DNA of 64,000 nt from Demequina sp. NBRC 110055 (lineage in GTDB: Bacteria; Actinomycetota; Actinomycetes; Actinomycetales; Demequinaceae). The translations under genes were made by a program, and so were the position numbers. Positions within the stretch are counted from its first letter, which is position 1. Each line of letters opens with the position of its first letter. Location: assembly GCF_002090135.1 (NCBI RefSeq), contig NZ_BBRL01000004.1, positions 682,001-746,000 of the forward strand. The letters run 5' to 3'. Below the pieces are notes generated by a model, which was not told the origin of the DNA, did no database searches, and saw nothing but the letters and a program-made list of their open reading frames with translations. Below are positions 18,046-26,931 of the stretch, in pieces.

Positions 18046-19223
18046 TGACCGGCATCGCCAACGTGCGCGAACTGCTGACGCGCAACCTCCGCCAGAGCGG
18101 AATCTACATCGCCTTCGTCGCGATTGTGGCCCTCTTCGCCATCCTCACCGATGGCAAGCTGCTGGGCCCCACCAACCTGACGAACATCGTCCTGCAGTAC
18201 TCCTACATTCTGGTGTTGGCCATCGGTATGGTCATCGTCATCATCGGCGGGCATATCGACCTGTCGGTCGGATCGGTGGTCGCCCTTGCGGGTGCCACCG
18301 CGGCCGTGGTGATGATCAAGCAGGGTCAGCCGTGGTGGGTGGGCGTGCTCGCCGCCCTCGCGGTGGGTCTGCTCGCCGGAGCCTGGCAGGGCTTCTGGGT
18401 CGCCTTCGTCGGCATCCCCGCGTTCATCACGACCCTGGCGGGCATGCTCCTGTTCCGTGGTCTGACGTTCCGCGTGCTGGACAACATCTCGCTGTCGCCG
18501 GTGCCGGCGGAGTACGCGAACATCGCGACGGGCTTCCAGAACGGCCTCTTCGGTGGCAACGGCTACGACGTCTTCACGCTGGTGATCTTCGCCATCGCGG
18601 TCGCCGGATACGTGTTCTCGGAGATCCGCAAGCGTCGCGCCGCGATCGCCTACAAGCAGACCGTGGGGGCGACCCCGCTGTTCATCACCAAGCTTGTGAT
18701 CGTCGCCGCTGTGGTGATGTGGTTCGCCTGGCAGCTCGCCAACTACCGCGGCCTGCCCAACGTGCTGATCATCCTGGCGGTGCTGGTGCTGGTCTACACG
18801 GTCGTCACCACGCGCACGGTCTTCGGTCGCCACGTCTACGCGATCGGTGGCAACCTCACCGCCGCGACCCTGTCGGGTGTGAAGGTCAAGTGGGTCAACT
18901 TCGGCATCATGCTGAACATGGGCCTGCTGGCCGGTGTGGCCGGTGTGGTCTACTCGGCCCGCTCCAACGGAGCGCAGCCCTCGGCCGGTGAGATGTTCGA
19001 GCTCGACGCCATTGCCGCATCGTTCATCGGTGGCGCCGCCGTCACCGGTGGTGTCGGTCGCGTGACCGGCGCCATCGTCGGTGGTCTGATCATGGCGATC
19101 ATGACCAACGGCATGCAGCTGCTGGGCTACGAGCAGTCCATCCAGAATATCGTCAAGGGCCTCGTGCTGCTGCTCGCGGTCGCCTTCGACGTCTGGAACA
19201 AGCGCCGGGCGGGCGCGCGCTAA
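18045..19223 (+). CDS. mmsB: Multiple-monosaccharide ABC transporter permease (GguB/MmsB)
   Basis: 392 residues with about ten helices. The family signature is visible in IGMVIVIIGGHIDLSVGSVVALAGATAAV in the first half (shown in pieces: GGHIDLSVGS) and the C-terminal block GAAVTGGVGRVTGAIVGGLI. It follows the ATPase with a one-base overlap. It is the last gene of the operon and is followed by a good terminator. Confidence 0.92.
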   Translation: MTGIANVRELLTRNLRQSGIYIAFVAIVALFAILTDGKLLGPTNLTNIVLQYSYILVLAIGMVIVIIGGHIDLSVGSVVALAGATAAVVMIKQGQPWWVGVLAALAVGLLAGAWQGFWVAFVGIPAFITTLAGMLLFRGLTFRVLDNISLSPVPAEYANIATGFQNGLFGGNGYDVFTLVIFAIAVAGYVFSEIRKRRAAIAYKQTVGATPLFITKLVIVAAVVMWFAWQLANYRGLPNVLIILAVLVLVYTVVTTRTVFGRHVYAIGGNLTAATLSGVKVKWVNFGIMLNMGLLAGVAGVVYSARSNGAQPSAGEMFELDAIAASFIGGAAVTGGVGRVTGAIVGGLIMAIMTNGMQLLGYEQSIQNIVKGLVLLLAVAFDVWNKRRAGAR

Positions 19224-19241
19224 GCGCCTCGTTCCGCTACG

Positions 19242-19283
19242 ACGGCCGTCTACCCCTCGGGGGGTGGGCGGCCGTTGTCTTTT
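19242..19283 (+). terminator. Rho-independent terminator of the monosaccharide operon
   Basis: ACGGCCG...CGGCCGT with an inner ACCCC/GGGGT pairing forms a long hairpin, followed by TGTCTTTT. It starts 19 bases after the permease stop. A copy of the dispersed 15-mer follows at 19289-19303. Confidence 0.8.
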
Positions 19284-19456
19284 CAGACGGCCGATGCCGT
19301 GGCCGGGCTCCGTACCCGGCTCCCCCATGCGAGGACCGAGGCCGCGCGACACCGGTACGGCACACATCGCCCAGAGCAGCGCGGCCTCGGCCAGGGGTAA
19401 CGCTACCTCGCTACTACAGTGATCGCATTGGTCCCTTTGTCCCCCTGGAGGTTCAC

Positions 19457-19945
19457 ATGCCCATCGCCGACGAGCTCATCGCCAACAACGCGGAATACGC
19501 CAAGACCTACGTGGCCGACCGCCCGCTGCCCCCGCGCCGCAAGGTCGCCGTCGTCGCCTGCATGGATTCCCGCCTCGACACGTTCGCCCTGCTGGGCCTC
19601 GAGGTCGGTGACGCCCACGTCATGCGTAACGCCGGTGGCGTCATCACCGACGACATGATCCGCTCGCTGGTCATCTCGCAGCGCAAGCTCGGCACGCGCG
19701 AGATCATCCTCATCCACCACACCGACTGCGGCGCGCTGACCTTCACGGACGACGAGCTGCGCAATCAGTTGCTCGACGAGACCGGACTGAAGCCCGCCTG
19801 GAGCCCCGAGTCCTTCAAGGACCTCGACGCGGATCTCCGCCAGTCCATGGAGCGCCTGCGCCGCTCGCCGTTCCTCGTCGAGACCGAGCAGGTCCGCGGC
19901 TTCGTCTTCGACGTCCACACCGGGCTGCTGCGCGAGGTCGTGTAG
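19457..19945 (+). CDS. Beta-class carbonic anhydrase
   Basis: 162 residues. The zinc ligands are Cys35 in ACMDSR, His88 and Cys91 in HHTDCG; Asp37 and Arg39 form the conserved dyad. It interconverts CO2 and bicarbonate in the cytoplasm. This short beta form resembles the mycobacterial Rv1284 type. An isolated gene with a ggagg site before the ATG. Confidence 0.9.
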   Translation: MPIADELIANNAEYAKTYVADRPLPPRRKVAVVACMDSRLDTFALLGLEVGDAHVMRNAGGVITDDMIRSLVISQRKLGTREIILIHHTDCGALTFTDDELRNQLLDETGLKPAWSPESFKDLDADLRQSMERLRRSPFLVETEQVRGFVFDVHTGLLREVV

Positions 19946-20051
19946 CCGGCTCCGGCACGGGGCCGGGAAGTGCCCGGCCCCCTGTCGGCGTTACCGTGAA
20001 AGCGCGAGCCGGCCACGGCATCGGCCGTTCGCAGACATCAGGGAGGCAGAC

Positions 20052-20303
20052 ATGTCGTGGTGGAAGTTTTTCCAGGCGGTGCGTCGCGGCGAGCACAAGC
20101 TGGGGCCCATGACCTGGTTCATGACCGCGGCGTCGCTGATCTATACGATCTCGCCCCTCGACCTCATCCCCGAGCTCATCCTGCCTATCGTCGGCTACGC
20201 GGACGACATCGGCCTGTGGAGCCTCACCTTCATGATGCTCAGCCGCGAGAAGGAGGCGTGGGAGGCCAGTATCGCGAGCAGCCCCCGCGTCGTCGGCGTC
20301 TGA
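20052..20303 (+). CDS. YkvA/DUF1232 family small membrane protein
   Basis: 83 residues with the family core YTISPLDLIPELILPIVGYADDIG, seen as ISPLDLIPE and GYADDIG, in the middle of a mostly hydrophobic region. The function of the family is unknown. A copy of the dispersed 15-mer lies just upstream (20012-20026). Confidence 0.8.
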   Translation: MSWWKFFQAVRRGEHKLGPMTWFMTAASLIYTISPLDLIPELILPIVGYADDIGLWSLTFMMLSREKEAWEASIASSPRVVGV

Positions 20304-20346
20304 ATCGCGTCGGCTCGCGCCATGGAATAGATCGCACGGCCCACGC

Positions 20347-20370
20347 GTGACACCCCTATGGAGGTGTCAC
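20347..20370 (+). promoter_or_regulatory. Inverted repeat overlapping the ribosome binding site
   Basis: GTGACACC (20347-20354) pairs with GGTGTCAC (20363-20370). The ribosome binding site GGAGGT (20360-20365) lies in the loop and right arm, and the ATG follows three bases later. In RNA this would hide the site; as DNA it could be a repressor operator. Confidence 0.5.
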
Positions 20371-20372
20371 CG

Positions 20373-21104
20373 ATGACCGATTCGACAGCAGACTTCAGCG
20401 CCCTCAAGGCCGTCTTCGTCAACTGCACGCTCAAGCCCAGCCCCGCGACCAGCAACACGCAAGGTCTCATGGACAACGCCATCGCGATCATGGAGTCCCA
20501 CGGCGTGAGTGTGGATGCATTCCGCCTTGCCGACTACGACGTGCCCGAGGGTGTCTACCCCGACATGACCGAGGACGTCCCGGGCGGCAACCGGCCTCAG
20601 GACGACTGGCCGGAACTGTCTCGCCGGATCCTCGAGGCGGACATCCTCGTGATCGGCACGCCGATCTGGCTGGGTGAGAAGTCCTCGGCCGCGACGCGCC
20701 TGATCGAGCGCCTGTACGGCCTGAGCGGCGAGCTCAACGACCGCGGCCAGTTCCTCTACTACGGGCGTACCGCCGGCGTCATGATCACTGGCAATGAGGA
20801 CGGCATCAAGCACATCTCGATGAACGTCCTCTACTCGCTCCAGCACCTGGGCTATGTGATCCCGCCCAACGCCGACGCCGGCTGGGTGGGTCCGGTGGGT
20901 CCCGGTCCGTCCTACCTCGACGAGGGCTCGGGCGGCCCCGAGACGGAGTTCACCCGCCGCAACACCGCCTTCATGGCGTGGAACCTGATGCACACCGCCG
21001 CGTGGCTCAAGGCCGGCGGAGGCTTCCCGACCGGCGGCAACTCGTCCGAGGAGTGGAGTGAGGGGGCCACGTTCGACCACCCCAATCCGGAGTACCGGCG
21101 ATGA
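20373..21104 (+). CDS. NADPH-dependent FMN reductase family flavoprotein
   Basis: 243 residues with a flavodoxin-like fold: the strand and phosphate loop VNCTLKPSPATSNTQGLMD, then DILVIGTPIWLGEKSSAATRLIERL, the flavin-binding region of the NAD(P)H-dependent oxidoreductase superfamily. The C-terminal half has an aromatic/Gly-rich extension. The substrate is unknown. The ATG at 20373 follows GGAGGT, which is part of an inverted repeat that may regulate translation or transcription. Confidence 0.8.
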   Translation: MTDSTADFSALKAVFVNCTLKPSPATSNTQGLMDNAIAIMESHGVSVDAFRLADYDVPEGVYPDMTEDVPGGNRPQDDWPELSRRILEADILVIGTPIWLGEKSSAATRLIERLYGLSGELNDRGQFLYYGRTAGVMITGNEDGIKHISMNVLYSLQHLGYVIPPNADAGWVGPVGPGPSYLDEGSGGPETEFTRRNTAFMAWNLMHTAAWLKAGGGFPTGGNSSEEWSEGATFDHPNPEYRR

Positions 21105-21177
21105 GGGAGGTCATGGCGGAGGGCCGATGCGCCACTCGCCTCGCGCGGTCGACCCCGCGTGGGTGAGGATGAGACCT

Positions 21178-21687
21178 ATGGCCGAGTTCAGCATTGAGCA
21201 CCGGGCCGCGCTCACCTATGTGGGCCTGGCGGTCGATGTCACCATGGACACCATTCCCGAGCGCGTCGCGCCGGCCTTCGATGACCTGGCGCGCTACCTC
21301 GACGAGCGTGGCATTGCCACCACCGGGCCGTCGGTGATGCGGTACGGCCGCATCATGATGACCGCGCCCTTCACAATGCAGATCGGCTTCGCGGTCGAGG
21401 GCCAGCCGTGGATCGACCATCCCTATAGTGCCGACCGCGTCCCTGCCGGCACTTACGTGGTGGGTCGTCAGGACGGGCCGTACGCGAACCTCGGCCAGCT
21501 GACCGAGCGCACCATGGCATGGGGCGACGAGCAAGGCGTGGCCTACGCGTTGGAGGTCGGCACGGACGGCGCGCGCGGTGACGGCGACACGTGGGAGGCC
21601 TGGTACGAGTGGTACCCCGTCGCTCCCACCTACGGCGAGGACGGCCCTCACGGACCCGTCGAGGTGTGCCTGCTCGTGCGTGACTGA
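21178..21687 (+). CDS. GyrI-like / AraC effector-binding domain protein
   Basis: 169 residues without a DNA-binding domain. RYGRIMMTAPFTMQIGFAVE and ADRVPAGTYVVGRQDGPYANL fit the GyrI-like small-molecule-binding domain (SHS2 fold) seen as a stand-alone protein in actinobacteria. The start at 21178 gives the normal domain length; the longer frame overlaps the preceding gene. A role in binding a drug-like or hydrophobic ligand is plausible but unproven. Confidence 0.7.
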   Translation: MAEFSIEHRAALTYVGLAVDVTMDTIPERVAPAFDDLARYLDERGIATTGPSVMRYGRIMMTAPFTMQIGFAVEGQPWIDHPYSADRVPAGTYVVGRQDGPYANLGQLTERTMAWGDEQGVAYALEVGTDGARGDGDTWEAWYEWYPVAPTYGEDGPHGPVEVCLLVRD

Positions 21688-21719
21688 GACGATGCGACCG
21701 GTACGGCGGGCAGCCGCCG

Positions 21720-22223
21720 TCAGTCAGCGATCTCCTCGCGCAACTCCCTGACCCGCTCGAGGCAGGCCTCCTTCTTCGCGACCAGGCGGCGAGCGATCTG
21801 TCCCACCTCGGACGTGCGCTGGAACAGCAGCAGGTTGAGGCATCGCGTCACGCCGGCCATGAGGTTCATGTCCCACAGGTCCAGGATCCCGAGCGTGAGT
21901 TCCTTTCCCTTGAGGGTGCCGACGGAGTGCAGCGAGCACAGCGACCCCTCGCGGTCGGTCACGGAGTCGTAGCCGCGCGACTGCAACCAGGCGACGAGCG
22001 CCGCCGTTTCGGGCTCGAGCTCGGCGGCGAACCGTGCGGCCTCGGCACGCACCCGCGGGTCGATACGGGCATCCGCGGAGATCTCCAGGAGCTGTGCCTC
22101 GCCGTCCAGGTGGTGTGCCACGCTCTGCTCGGCGAAGAGGAGGTCGCGGCTGAACGTGTACGACGTCGGAAGTGCGCGCTCGGACGGATGAACCCGTCGG
22201 CGTTCGGGTGAACTGATGGTCAT
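21720..22223 (-). CDS. Unknown helical protein, possibly a divergent DUF305/ferritin-like protein
   Basis: 167 residues, mostly predicted helix. FAEQSVAHHLDGEAQLLEIS with a following D-P-R-V-R-A-E-A-A-R-F-A block and AALVAWLQSRG recalls the DUF305 four-helix fold (an HH pair, then a W-L near the end of the next helix), but two key residues differ. The C-terminal quarter is a charged coil (KKEACLERVRELREEIAD). No signal peptide is present, unlike typical DUF305 proteins. The start at 22223 follows aagggg. Confidence 0.5.
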   Translation of the reverse strand: MTISSPERRRVHPSERALPTSYTFSRDLLFAEQSVAHHLDGEAQLLEISADARIDPRVRAEAARFAAELEPETAALVAWLQSRGYDSVTDREGSLCSLHSVGTLKGKELTLGILDLWDMNLMAGVTRCLNLLLFQRTSEVGQIARRLVAKKEACLERVRELREEIAD

Positions 22224-22347
22224 GGCGCGCCCCTTGTGGTGTGGATCGGCGGGCGTCTCGGATGGCGCTCCAGCCTCCGTTAACCGTACGAAACGGACAC
22301 GGCGATCGCCAGGGACCATCGTCCCCACGGCCCACTAGGTTGGTGCC

Positions 22348-23109
22348 ATGGCAAGCATCGACCTCAACGCGGACCTGGGGGAGGGGTTCGGGCGCTGGGC
22401 GCTGACGGACGACGCGGGGCTCCTCGACGTCGTCACGAGCGCGAACGTGGCCTGCGGATTTCATGCGGGAGATCCCGCGACCATGCGTCGCGTGTGCGCG
22501 CTTGCGGCCGAGCGTGGCGTCGTCATCGGCGCGCAGGTGGCCTACCGCGACCTCGCCGGTTTCGGCAGGCGCGCCATGGACGTGCCCGCCGATGAACTGT
22601 CCGCCGAAGTCGCGTATCAGGTGGGGGCCCTCGAGGTCTTCGCGAAGGCGGCGGGCACGACCGTCGCCTACGTGAAGCCCCACGGCGCGCTGTACAACCG
22701 TGCGGTCCACGACGAGGAGCAGGCCCGCGCGGTCGTCGACGGTGTCATGCTCGCGGGCGGCCTGCCGGTGCTGGGACTGCCTGGCTCGGCACTGTTGGCC
22801 GCGGCGCGCGCGGCGGGGCTTGAGGCCATCGAGGAGGCGTTCGCGGACCGCGCCTACACGTCCAGCGGCACGCTCGTCCCGCGGAGCGAACCCGGGGCCG
22901 TCGTGACGGCGGCCGATGCGGTGGTCGCCCGCGCGGTCGCCGTCGCCACCGGCAGCCCGGTGGAGGCAGTCGACGGAGGATCGCTCGACCTGCGTGCACG
23001 GTCTTTATGCCTGCACGGCGACACCCCAGGAGCGGTGGCGCTCGCTCGTCGAGTGCGCGACGCGCTTGTCGAGGAGGGCGTCGAGGTCCGCTCCTGGGCA
23101 CAGTCATGA
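22348..23109 (+). CDS. pxpA: 5-oxoprolinase subunit A
   Basis: 253 residues of the LamB/YcsF family: IDLNADLGEGFGRWALTDD at the N-terminus, ANVACGFHAGDPATM, and YVKPHGALYN in the middle. With PxpB and PxpC it cleaves 5-oxoproline (pyroglutamate) to glutamate using ATP. First gene of a pxpABC operon; it overlaps pxpB by four bases. Confidence 0.92.
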   Translation: MASIDLNADLGEGFGRWALTDDAGLLDVVTSANVACGFHAGDPATMRRVCALAAERGVVIGAQVAYRDLAGFGRRAMDVPADELSAEVAYQVGALEVFAKAAGTTVAYVKPHGALYNRAVHDEEQARAVVDGVMLAGGLPVLGLPGSALLAAARAAGLEAIEEAFADRAYTSSGTLVPRSEPGAVVTAADAVVARAVAVATGSPVEAVDGGSLDLRARSLCLHGDTPGAVALARRVRDALVEEGVEVRSWAQS

Positions 23110-23747
23110 GCGCCACCCCTCGGACAGCCGGGGTCAGGCTCCTCCCCATGGGACACGCGGCGACGCTCATCGAGCTCGATGACGCCGACCTCGTGCCGGC
23201 GCTCGCCGCGGCCATCTTCGCGGCCTGCGAGGCGGGCGAGATCGCCGCGCGTGACGTGGTGCCGGCGGCCACCACCGTGCTGGTCGATGGGCTGTCGCGC
23301 GTCGACACCGCGGTGCTGGCCGACATCGTGGCGGCGTGGGAGCCGGACGATGTCGAGACTCATCTCGGCGGTCTCATCGAGGTGCCCGTCGCCTTCGACG
23401 GACCCGATCTCGGCGACGTCGCCGCCGCGTGGGCCGTCACCCCCGATCAGGCGGTCGCCGAGATCGCCGCCACCGAGTTCACCGTCGCCTTCTGTGGCTT
23501 TGCGCCTGGCTTCGCCTACCTGACGGGCTTGCCCGAGCATCGGGCGGTGGCACGCAGGGCCGAGCCTCGCACCGCCGTGCCTGCGGGCGCCGTCGGTCTC
23601 GCCGGACCGTATGCGGGGGTCTACCCGCGCTCCTCGCCGGGCGGCTGGCAACTCGTCGGTACGGCGTTGGGCCAGCCGCTGTGGGACACCGATCGCACGC
23701 CGCCCGCGCTACTCACTCCCGGCACGCGTGTGAGGTTCCTGCCGTGA
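23106..23747 (+). CDS. pxpB: 5-oxoprolinase subunit B (KipI-like)
   Basis: 213 residues with the cyclophilin-like CT_C_D domain: EFTVAFCGFAPGFAYLTGLP and SPGGWQLVGTALGQPLWD are hallmark blocks of the KipI/PxpB family. It forms a complex with PxpC. It overlaps both neighbours by four bases. Confidence 0.92.
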   Translation: MSATPRTAGVRLLPMGHAATLIELDDADLVPALAAAIFAACEAGEIAARDVVPAATTVLVDGLSRVDTAVLADIVAAWEPDDVETHLGGLIEVPVAFDGPDLGDVAAAWAVTPDQAVAEIAATEFTVAFCGFAPGFAYLTGLPEHRAVARRAEPRTAVPAGAVGLAGPYAGVYPRSSPGGWQLVGTALGQPLWDTDRTPPALLTPGTRVRFLP

Positions 23748-24610
23748 TCGAGGTCATCGACGCGGGAACTCTCCTCACGATTCAGGATCTGGGCCGGCCG
23801 GGGCACGCCCACCTGGGGGTGCCGCGCTCGGGCGCCGCCGATGTGCGCTCGCTGCGCCGAGCCAACGCCCTCGTCGGGAACGCGCCGGGCGCCGCGGCGT
23901 TCGAGGCCACGCTCACCGGCGCGGTCCTGCGCGCCAGGGTGTCCTTGATCGTGGCGGTCGCCGGAGCGAGCGCACCCGTCTTCGTGGGCGACGTGCCCGC
24001 GACCGTGGGTCGCCCGGTGAGGCTCGCTCCCGCGCAGGTGCTCGACGTGGGCGCCGCCACCGCCGGCGCGCGGACCTACATCGCGGTGCGCGGAGGCATC
24101 GCGGTACCTCCCGTACTGGGATCCCGCTCGGCGGACACGCTGTCCGGGCTCGGGCCGGCACCCCTCGTTGCCGGCGACCGGGTGGACGTCGGGGAGAGTG
24201 TCGCCGCGCCCCAGGACCTCTTCACCACGGCCGTCCCCGAGCACCCTCTGTCGGGCCCCGAGGAGGCCGTGACCCTGCGCATGCTGCCCGGCCCTCGTGC
24301 GGACTGGGTCGCGCCGGCGAGCCTCGAGAGCCTTCCCCATCTGCCCTTTGTCGCGTCCGAACGGTCCAACCGCGTGGGTGTGCGCCTCACCGGCGCGACG
24401 GTGGCTCGCTCGCGCGACGAGGAACTACGCAGCGAGGGGCTCGTGGTGGGTGCGGTGCAGGTGCCGCCATCGGGCGAGCCCGTGATTTTCCTGGCGGACC
24501 ACCCGACCACCGGGGGCTACCCGGTGATCGGGGTGCTCGACAGTGCGTCGCGCACGGCGGCCGCCCAGGTGCGACCGGGCCAACAAGTGCGGCTGGTCGC
24601 CTCGCGATAG
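23744..24610 (+). CDS. pxpC: 5-oxoprolinase subunit C (KipA-like)
   Basis: 288 residues of the biotin-dependent carboxylase-like family (AHS2): LTIQDLGRPGHAHLGVPRSG near the N-terminus, RSADTLSGLGPAPL in the middle and DHPTTGGYPVIGVL near the end. The GTG start overlaps the pxpB stop. It completes the ATP-dependent 5-oxoprolinase complex. Confidence 0.92.
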   Translation: MIEVIDAGTLLTIQDLGRPGHAHLGVPRSGAADVRSLRRANALVGNAPGAAAFEATLTGAVLRARVSLIVAVAGASAPVFVGDVPATVGRPVRLAPAQVLDVGAATAGARTYIAVRGGIAVPPVLGSRSADTLSGLGPAPLVAGDRVDVGESVAAPQDLFTTAVPEHPLSGPEEAVTLRMLPGPRADWVAPASLESLPHLPFVASERSNRVGVRLTGATVARSRDEELRSEGLVVGAVQVPPSGEPVIFLADHPTTGGYPVIGVLDSASRTAAAQVRPGQQVRLVASR

Positions 24611-24639
24611 CCTCGCCCGCACCGTGCCTTCCGCTCCCA

Positions 24640-24688
24640 GCGGGACATGAGGGTCGATCTCGCGCCGAAAACGACCCTCATGTCCCGC
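24640..24688. repeat. Dispersed palindrome, family 3 copy a
   Basis: GCGGGACATGAGGGTCG and its perfect complement (17 bp each) flank a 15-base loop in the gap between convergent pxpC and the BCCT gene. It can act as a bidirectional terminator. A second copy with one changed arm lies at 41633-41679. Confidence 0.75.
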
Positions 24689-24704
24689 CAGGAGGACGCG
24701 ATGG

Positions 24705-26828
24705 TTACTGCTTGTCGTGATCCTCGGGCAGATGATCGATCGGCATGATGATCTGATCGGTCGGGTGCTTCTCGAACGACGGCGCCTCATCGGCGGGGAC
24801 ATCGGTGGTGTCGCCCCCGTTCCCATCGGCCGGAGTGGTGTCGGCATCGGTGCCGCCGGCCCGGCCGGGAACGTCCGCGCCGTCCGCCCCCTCGGCTTCG
24901 GGAGGCGTCGAGCCTGCCATCGAGACGGCAGCAGGCGCCGATTCCGATCCCGGCACCACGGACTCCGCAAGGTGATCCTCGGCGCCGGGAGGGGCCGCCG
25001 CGGCCTTCGCCACGGCATCGTCCGTCGCGGTGACGACCATGCCGGTCGCGGCAACCGCCGTCCCCGTAACCACGGCATCCGAGCTCGTGGGTCCCGCGCC
25101 ACCCTTCTTGTGGCGCCGCGGGATCGGGGCGCCCAGCGTCCACCGTCGTACGGATGGGAGGTGCGTGCGCGCGGCCTCGGGGTCCACATCTGCATCGGTG
25201 GGCTCCAGCCCGTACTCGCCGGAGATGGTGTCGCGGATGTGGTCCATGAAGTCGGCCCGGTTGGCGGCGAGGTAGAGCGCATGCTCGCGCCTGAACGCCT
25301 TCACCGTGGACAGCATGATGCCGATCATGACGATCGAGAACGGTAGCGCCGTAATGATCGCGGCGGTCTGCAGTGCCGAGAGCCCTCCGGACAGCAGCAG
25401 CGCGATCGCGACCAGCGCCGTGGTGCATGCCCAGAACACGCGCACCCAACGCTTGGGGCTCTCGTCGCCGCCGGTGGTGAGCATCGACAGCACCAGCGAA
25501 CCCGAGTCCGAGGACGTCACGAAGAACACCGCGATGAGGATCATGGCCCCGATCGTCAGCACCGTCGATCCCGGCAGGGTGTCGAGCATCGCGAACAGCG
25601 AGCCGTTGTAGTCGACCTCACCATTGGGTCCCACGAGCCCGCCGCCCTCGTAGAGCTCCTCGTAGATGGCGGTGCCGCCCATGACGGCGAACCAGAAGAA
25701 GGTCACGACCGAGGGTACGAGCAGCACGCCCCAGATGAACTCGCGGACGGTGCGTCCCTTGGACACGCGAGCGATAAACACGCCCACGAACGGCGCCCAG
25801 GAGATCCACCAGCCCCAGTAGAACGTGGTCCACGCGGCCTGCCACTCCTCGCCTGCCTCGCCCTGGAAGGCGGAGACGTTGAAGCTCAGTCCAATGAAGT
25901 TCTGGATGTAGGAGCCGAGGTCCTGCACGAACTCGCGCATCAGGAACTCGGTGGGCCCGGCGAACAGCACGAACAGCAGCAGGAACAACGCGAGCGCGAG
26001 GTTGGTGTTCGACAGCCACTTCATGCCGCGCTGGAGGCCCGTGACGAGGGAGAAGATGGTGACGATCGTGATGACGATGATCAGCACGATCTGGGTGGTC
26101 GTCGAGGGCTCGGCGATCCCGACCGACTCGAGGCCGGAGGAGATCTGCAGCACGCCCAGTCCCAGCGACGTCGCGACACCAAACAACGTGCCGACGACTG
26201 CGGTGACGTCGATGACGTTGCCCCACCCGCCCTTGATGTGCTTGCCGAGCAGCGGCTCGAGGGCGTAGCGGATCGATACGGGGCGCCCGCGGCGGTGGAC
26301 GGCATACGCGATGCCGAGCCCCACCACGATGTAGATGGCCCACGCGTGGATGCCCCAGTGCAGGAACGTCTGGCTCATGGCCTGCTGCGCGAGCTGCTCG
26401 GGGGTGCCGCCCACGCCGGGCCGCGGCGTCGCGAAGTGCGCGAGGGGCTCGGAGACGCCGTAGAACACCAGGCCAATGCCCATGCCGGCCGCGAACAGCA
26501 GCGCGAACCAGGAGAACATCGAGAACTGTGGCTTATCCGAGTCCTTGCCTAGCTTGATGTTGCCAAAGCGGGAGAAACCCATGACCAGCGCAAACGCGAC
26601 GAACACCGCGGCGATCAGCACGTAGTACCAGCCGAAGGCGTTGATGATGGTCGACTGGATCTGGTCGAAGAGGCTCTCGGCCGCCTCGGGCCAGATCATC
26701 GCGAATAGCACGAAGCCGAGGATCAAGATCGCCGATGGGTAGAACACCCAGGTCGCGAGGGCTTTGCGGGACATCGGCTCGCGTTGCTCGAGCTCGCTTG
26801 CGGAATGATGTGCGGACTCAGTTGTCAT
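24705..26828 (-). CDS. BCCT family (betaine/choline/carnitine) transporter
   Basis: A 707-residue transporter for quaternary ammonium osmolytes. After a short hydrophilic N-terminus it has twelve helices; the family region with Trp and Gly (FYWGWWISWAPFVGVFIARV and SKGRTVREFIWGVLLVPS) is clear. The last 170 or so residues form an unusually long hydrophilic tail rich in Ala, Asp, Pro and Thr, with a basic patch first (PRRHKKGG). Long tails in this family serve osmosensing in BetP, but this one is of low complexity. The ATG at 26828 lies behind a hairpin in the leader. Confidence 0.9.
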   Translation of the reverse strand: MTTESAHHSASELEQREPMSRKALATWVFYPSAILILGFVLFAMIWPEAAESLFDQIQSTIINAFGWYYVLIAAVFVAFALVMGFSRFGNIKLGKDSDKPQFSMFSWFALLFAAGMGIGLVFYGVSEPLAHFATPRPGVGGTPEQLAQQAMSQTFLHWGIHAWAIYIVVGLGIAYAVHRRGRPVSIRYALEPLLGKHIKGGWGNVIDVTAVVGTLFGVATSLGLGVLQISSGLESVGIAEPSTTTQIVLIIVITIVTIFSLVTGLQRGMKWLSNTNLALALFLLLFVLFAGPTEFLMREFVQDLGSYIQNFIGLSFNVSAFQGEAGEEWQAAWTTFYWGWWISWAPFVGVFIARVSKGRTVREFIWGVLLVPSVVTFFWFAVMGGTAIYEELYEGGGLVGPNGEVDYNGSLFAMLDTLPGSTVLTIGAMILIAVFFVTSSDSGSLVLSMLTTGGDESPKRWVRVFWACTTALVAIALLLSGGLSALQTAAIITALPFSIVMIGIMLSTVKAFRREHALYLAANRADFMDHIRDTISGEYGLEPTDADVDPEAARTHLPSVRRWTLGAPIPRRHKKGGAGPTSSDAVVTGTAVAATGMVVTATDDAVAKAAAAPPGAEDHLAESVVPGSESAPAAVSMAGSTPPEAEGADGADVPGRAGGTDADTTPADGNGGDTTDVPADEAPSFEKHPTDQIIMPIDHLPEDHDKQ

Positions 26829-26835
26829 GCCGTCG

Positions 26836-26861
26836 GTGCCTCGGGGATGGGGCCGAGGCAC
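26836..26861 (-). promoter_or_regulatory. Leader hairpin before the BCCT gene
   Basis: GTGCCTCGG and CCGAGGCAC (9 bp each, perfect) flank an 8-base loop and end 7 bases before the ATG on the leftward mRNA. The only ribosome-binding-like run (CGAGG) lies inside the stem, so translation could be gated by this hairpin. Confidence 0.55.
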
Positions 26862-26931
26862 GTTCCTCCTTCGCTGGTTCTCAACCTAGTGGATGGGGAC
26901 ATTTCCGTCGCTTGCAGGGCCGATGCCGTGG

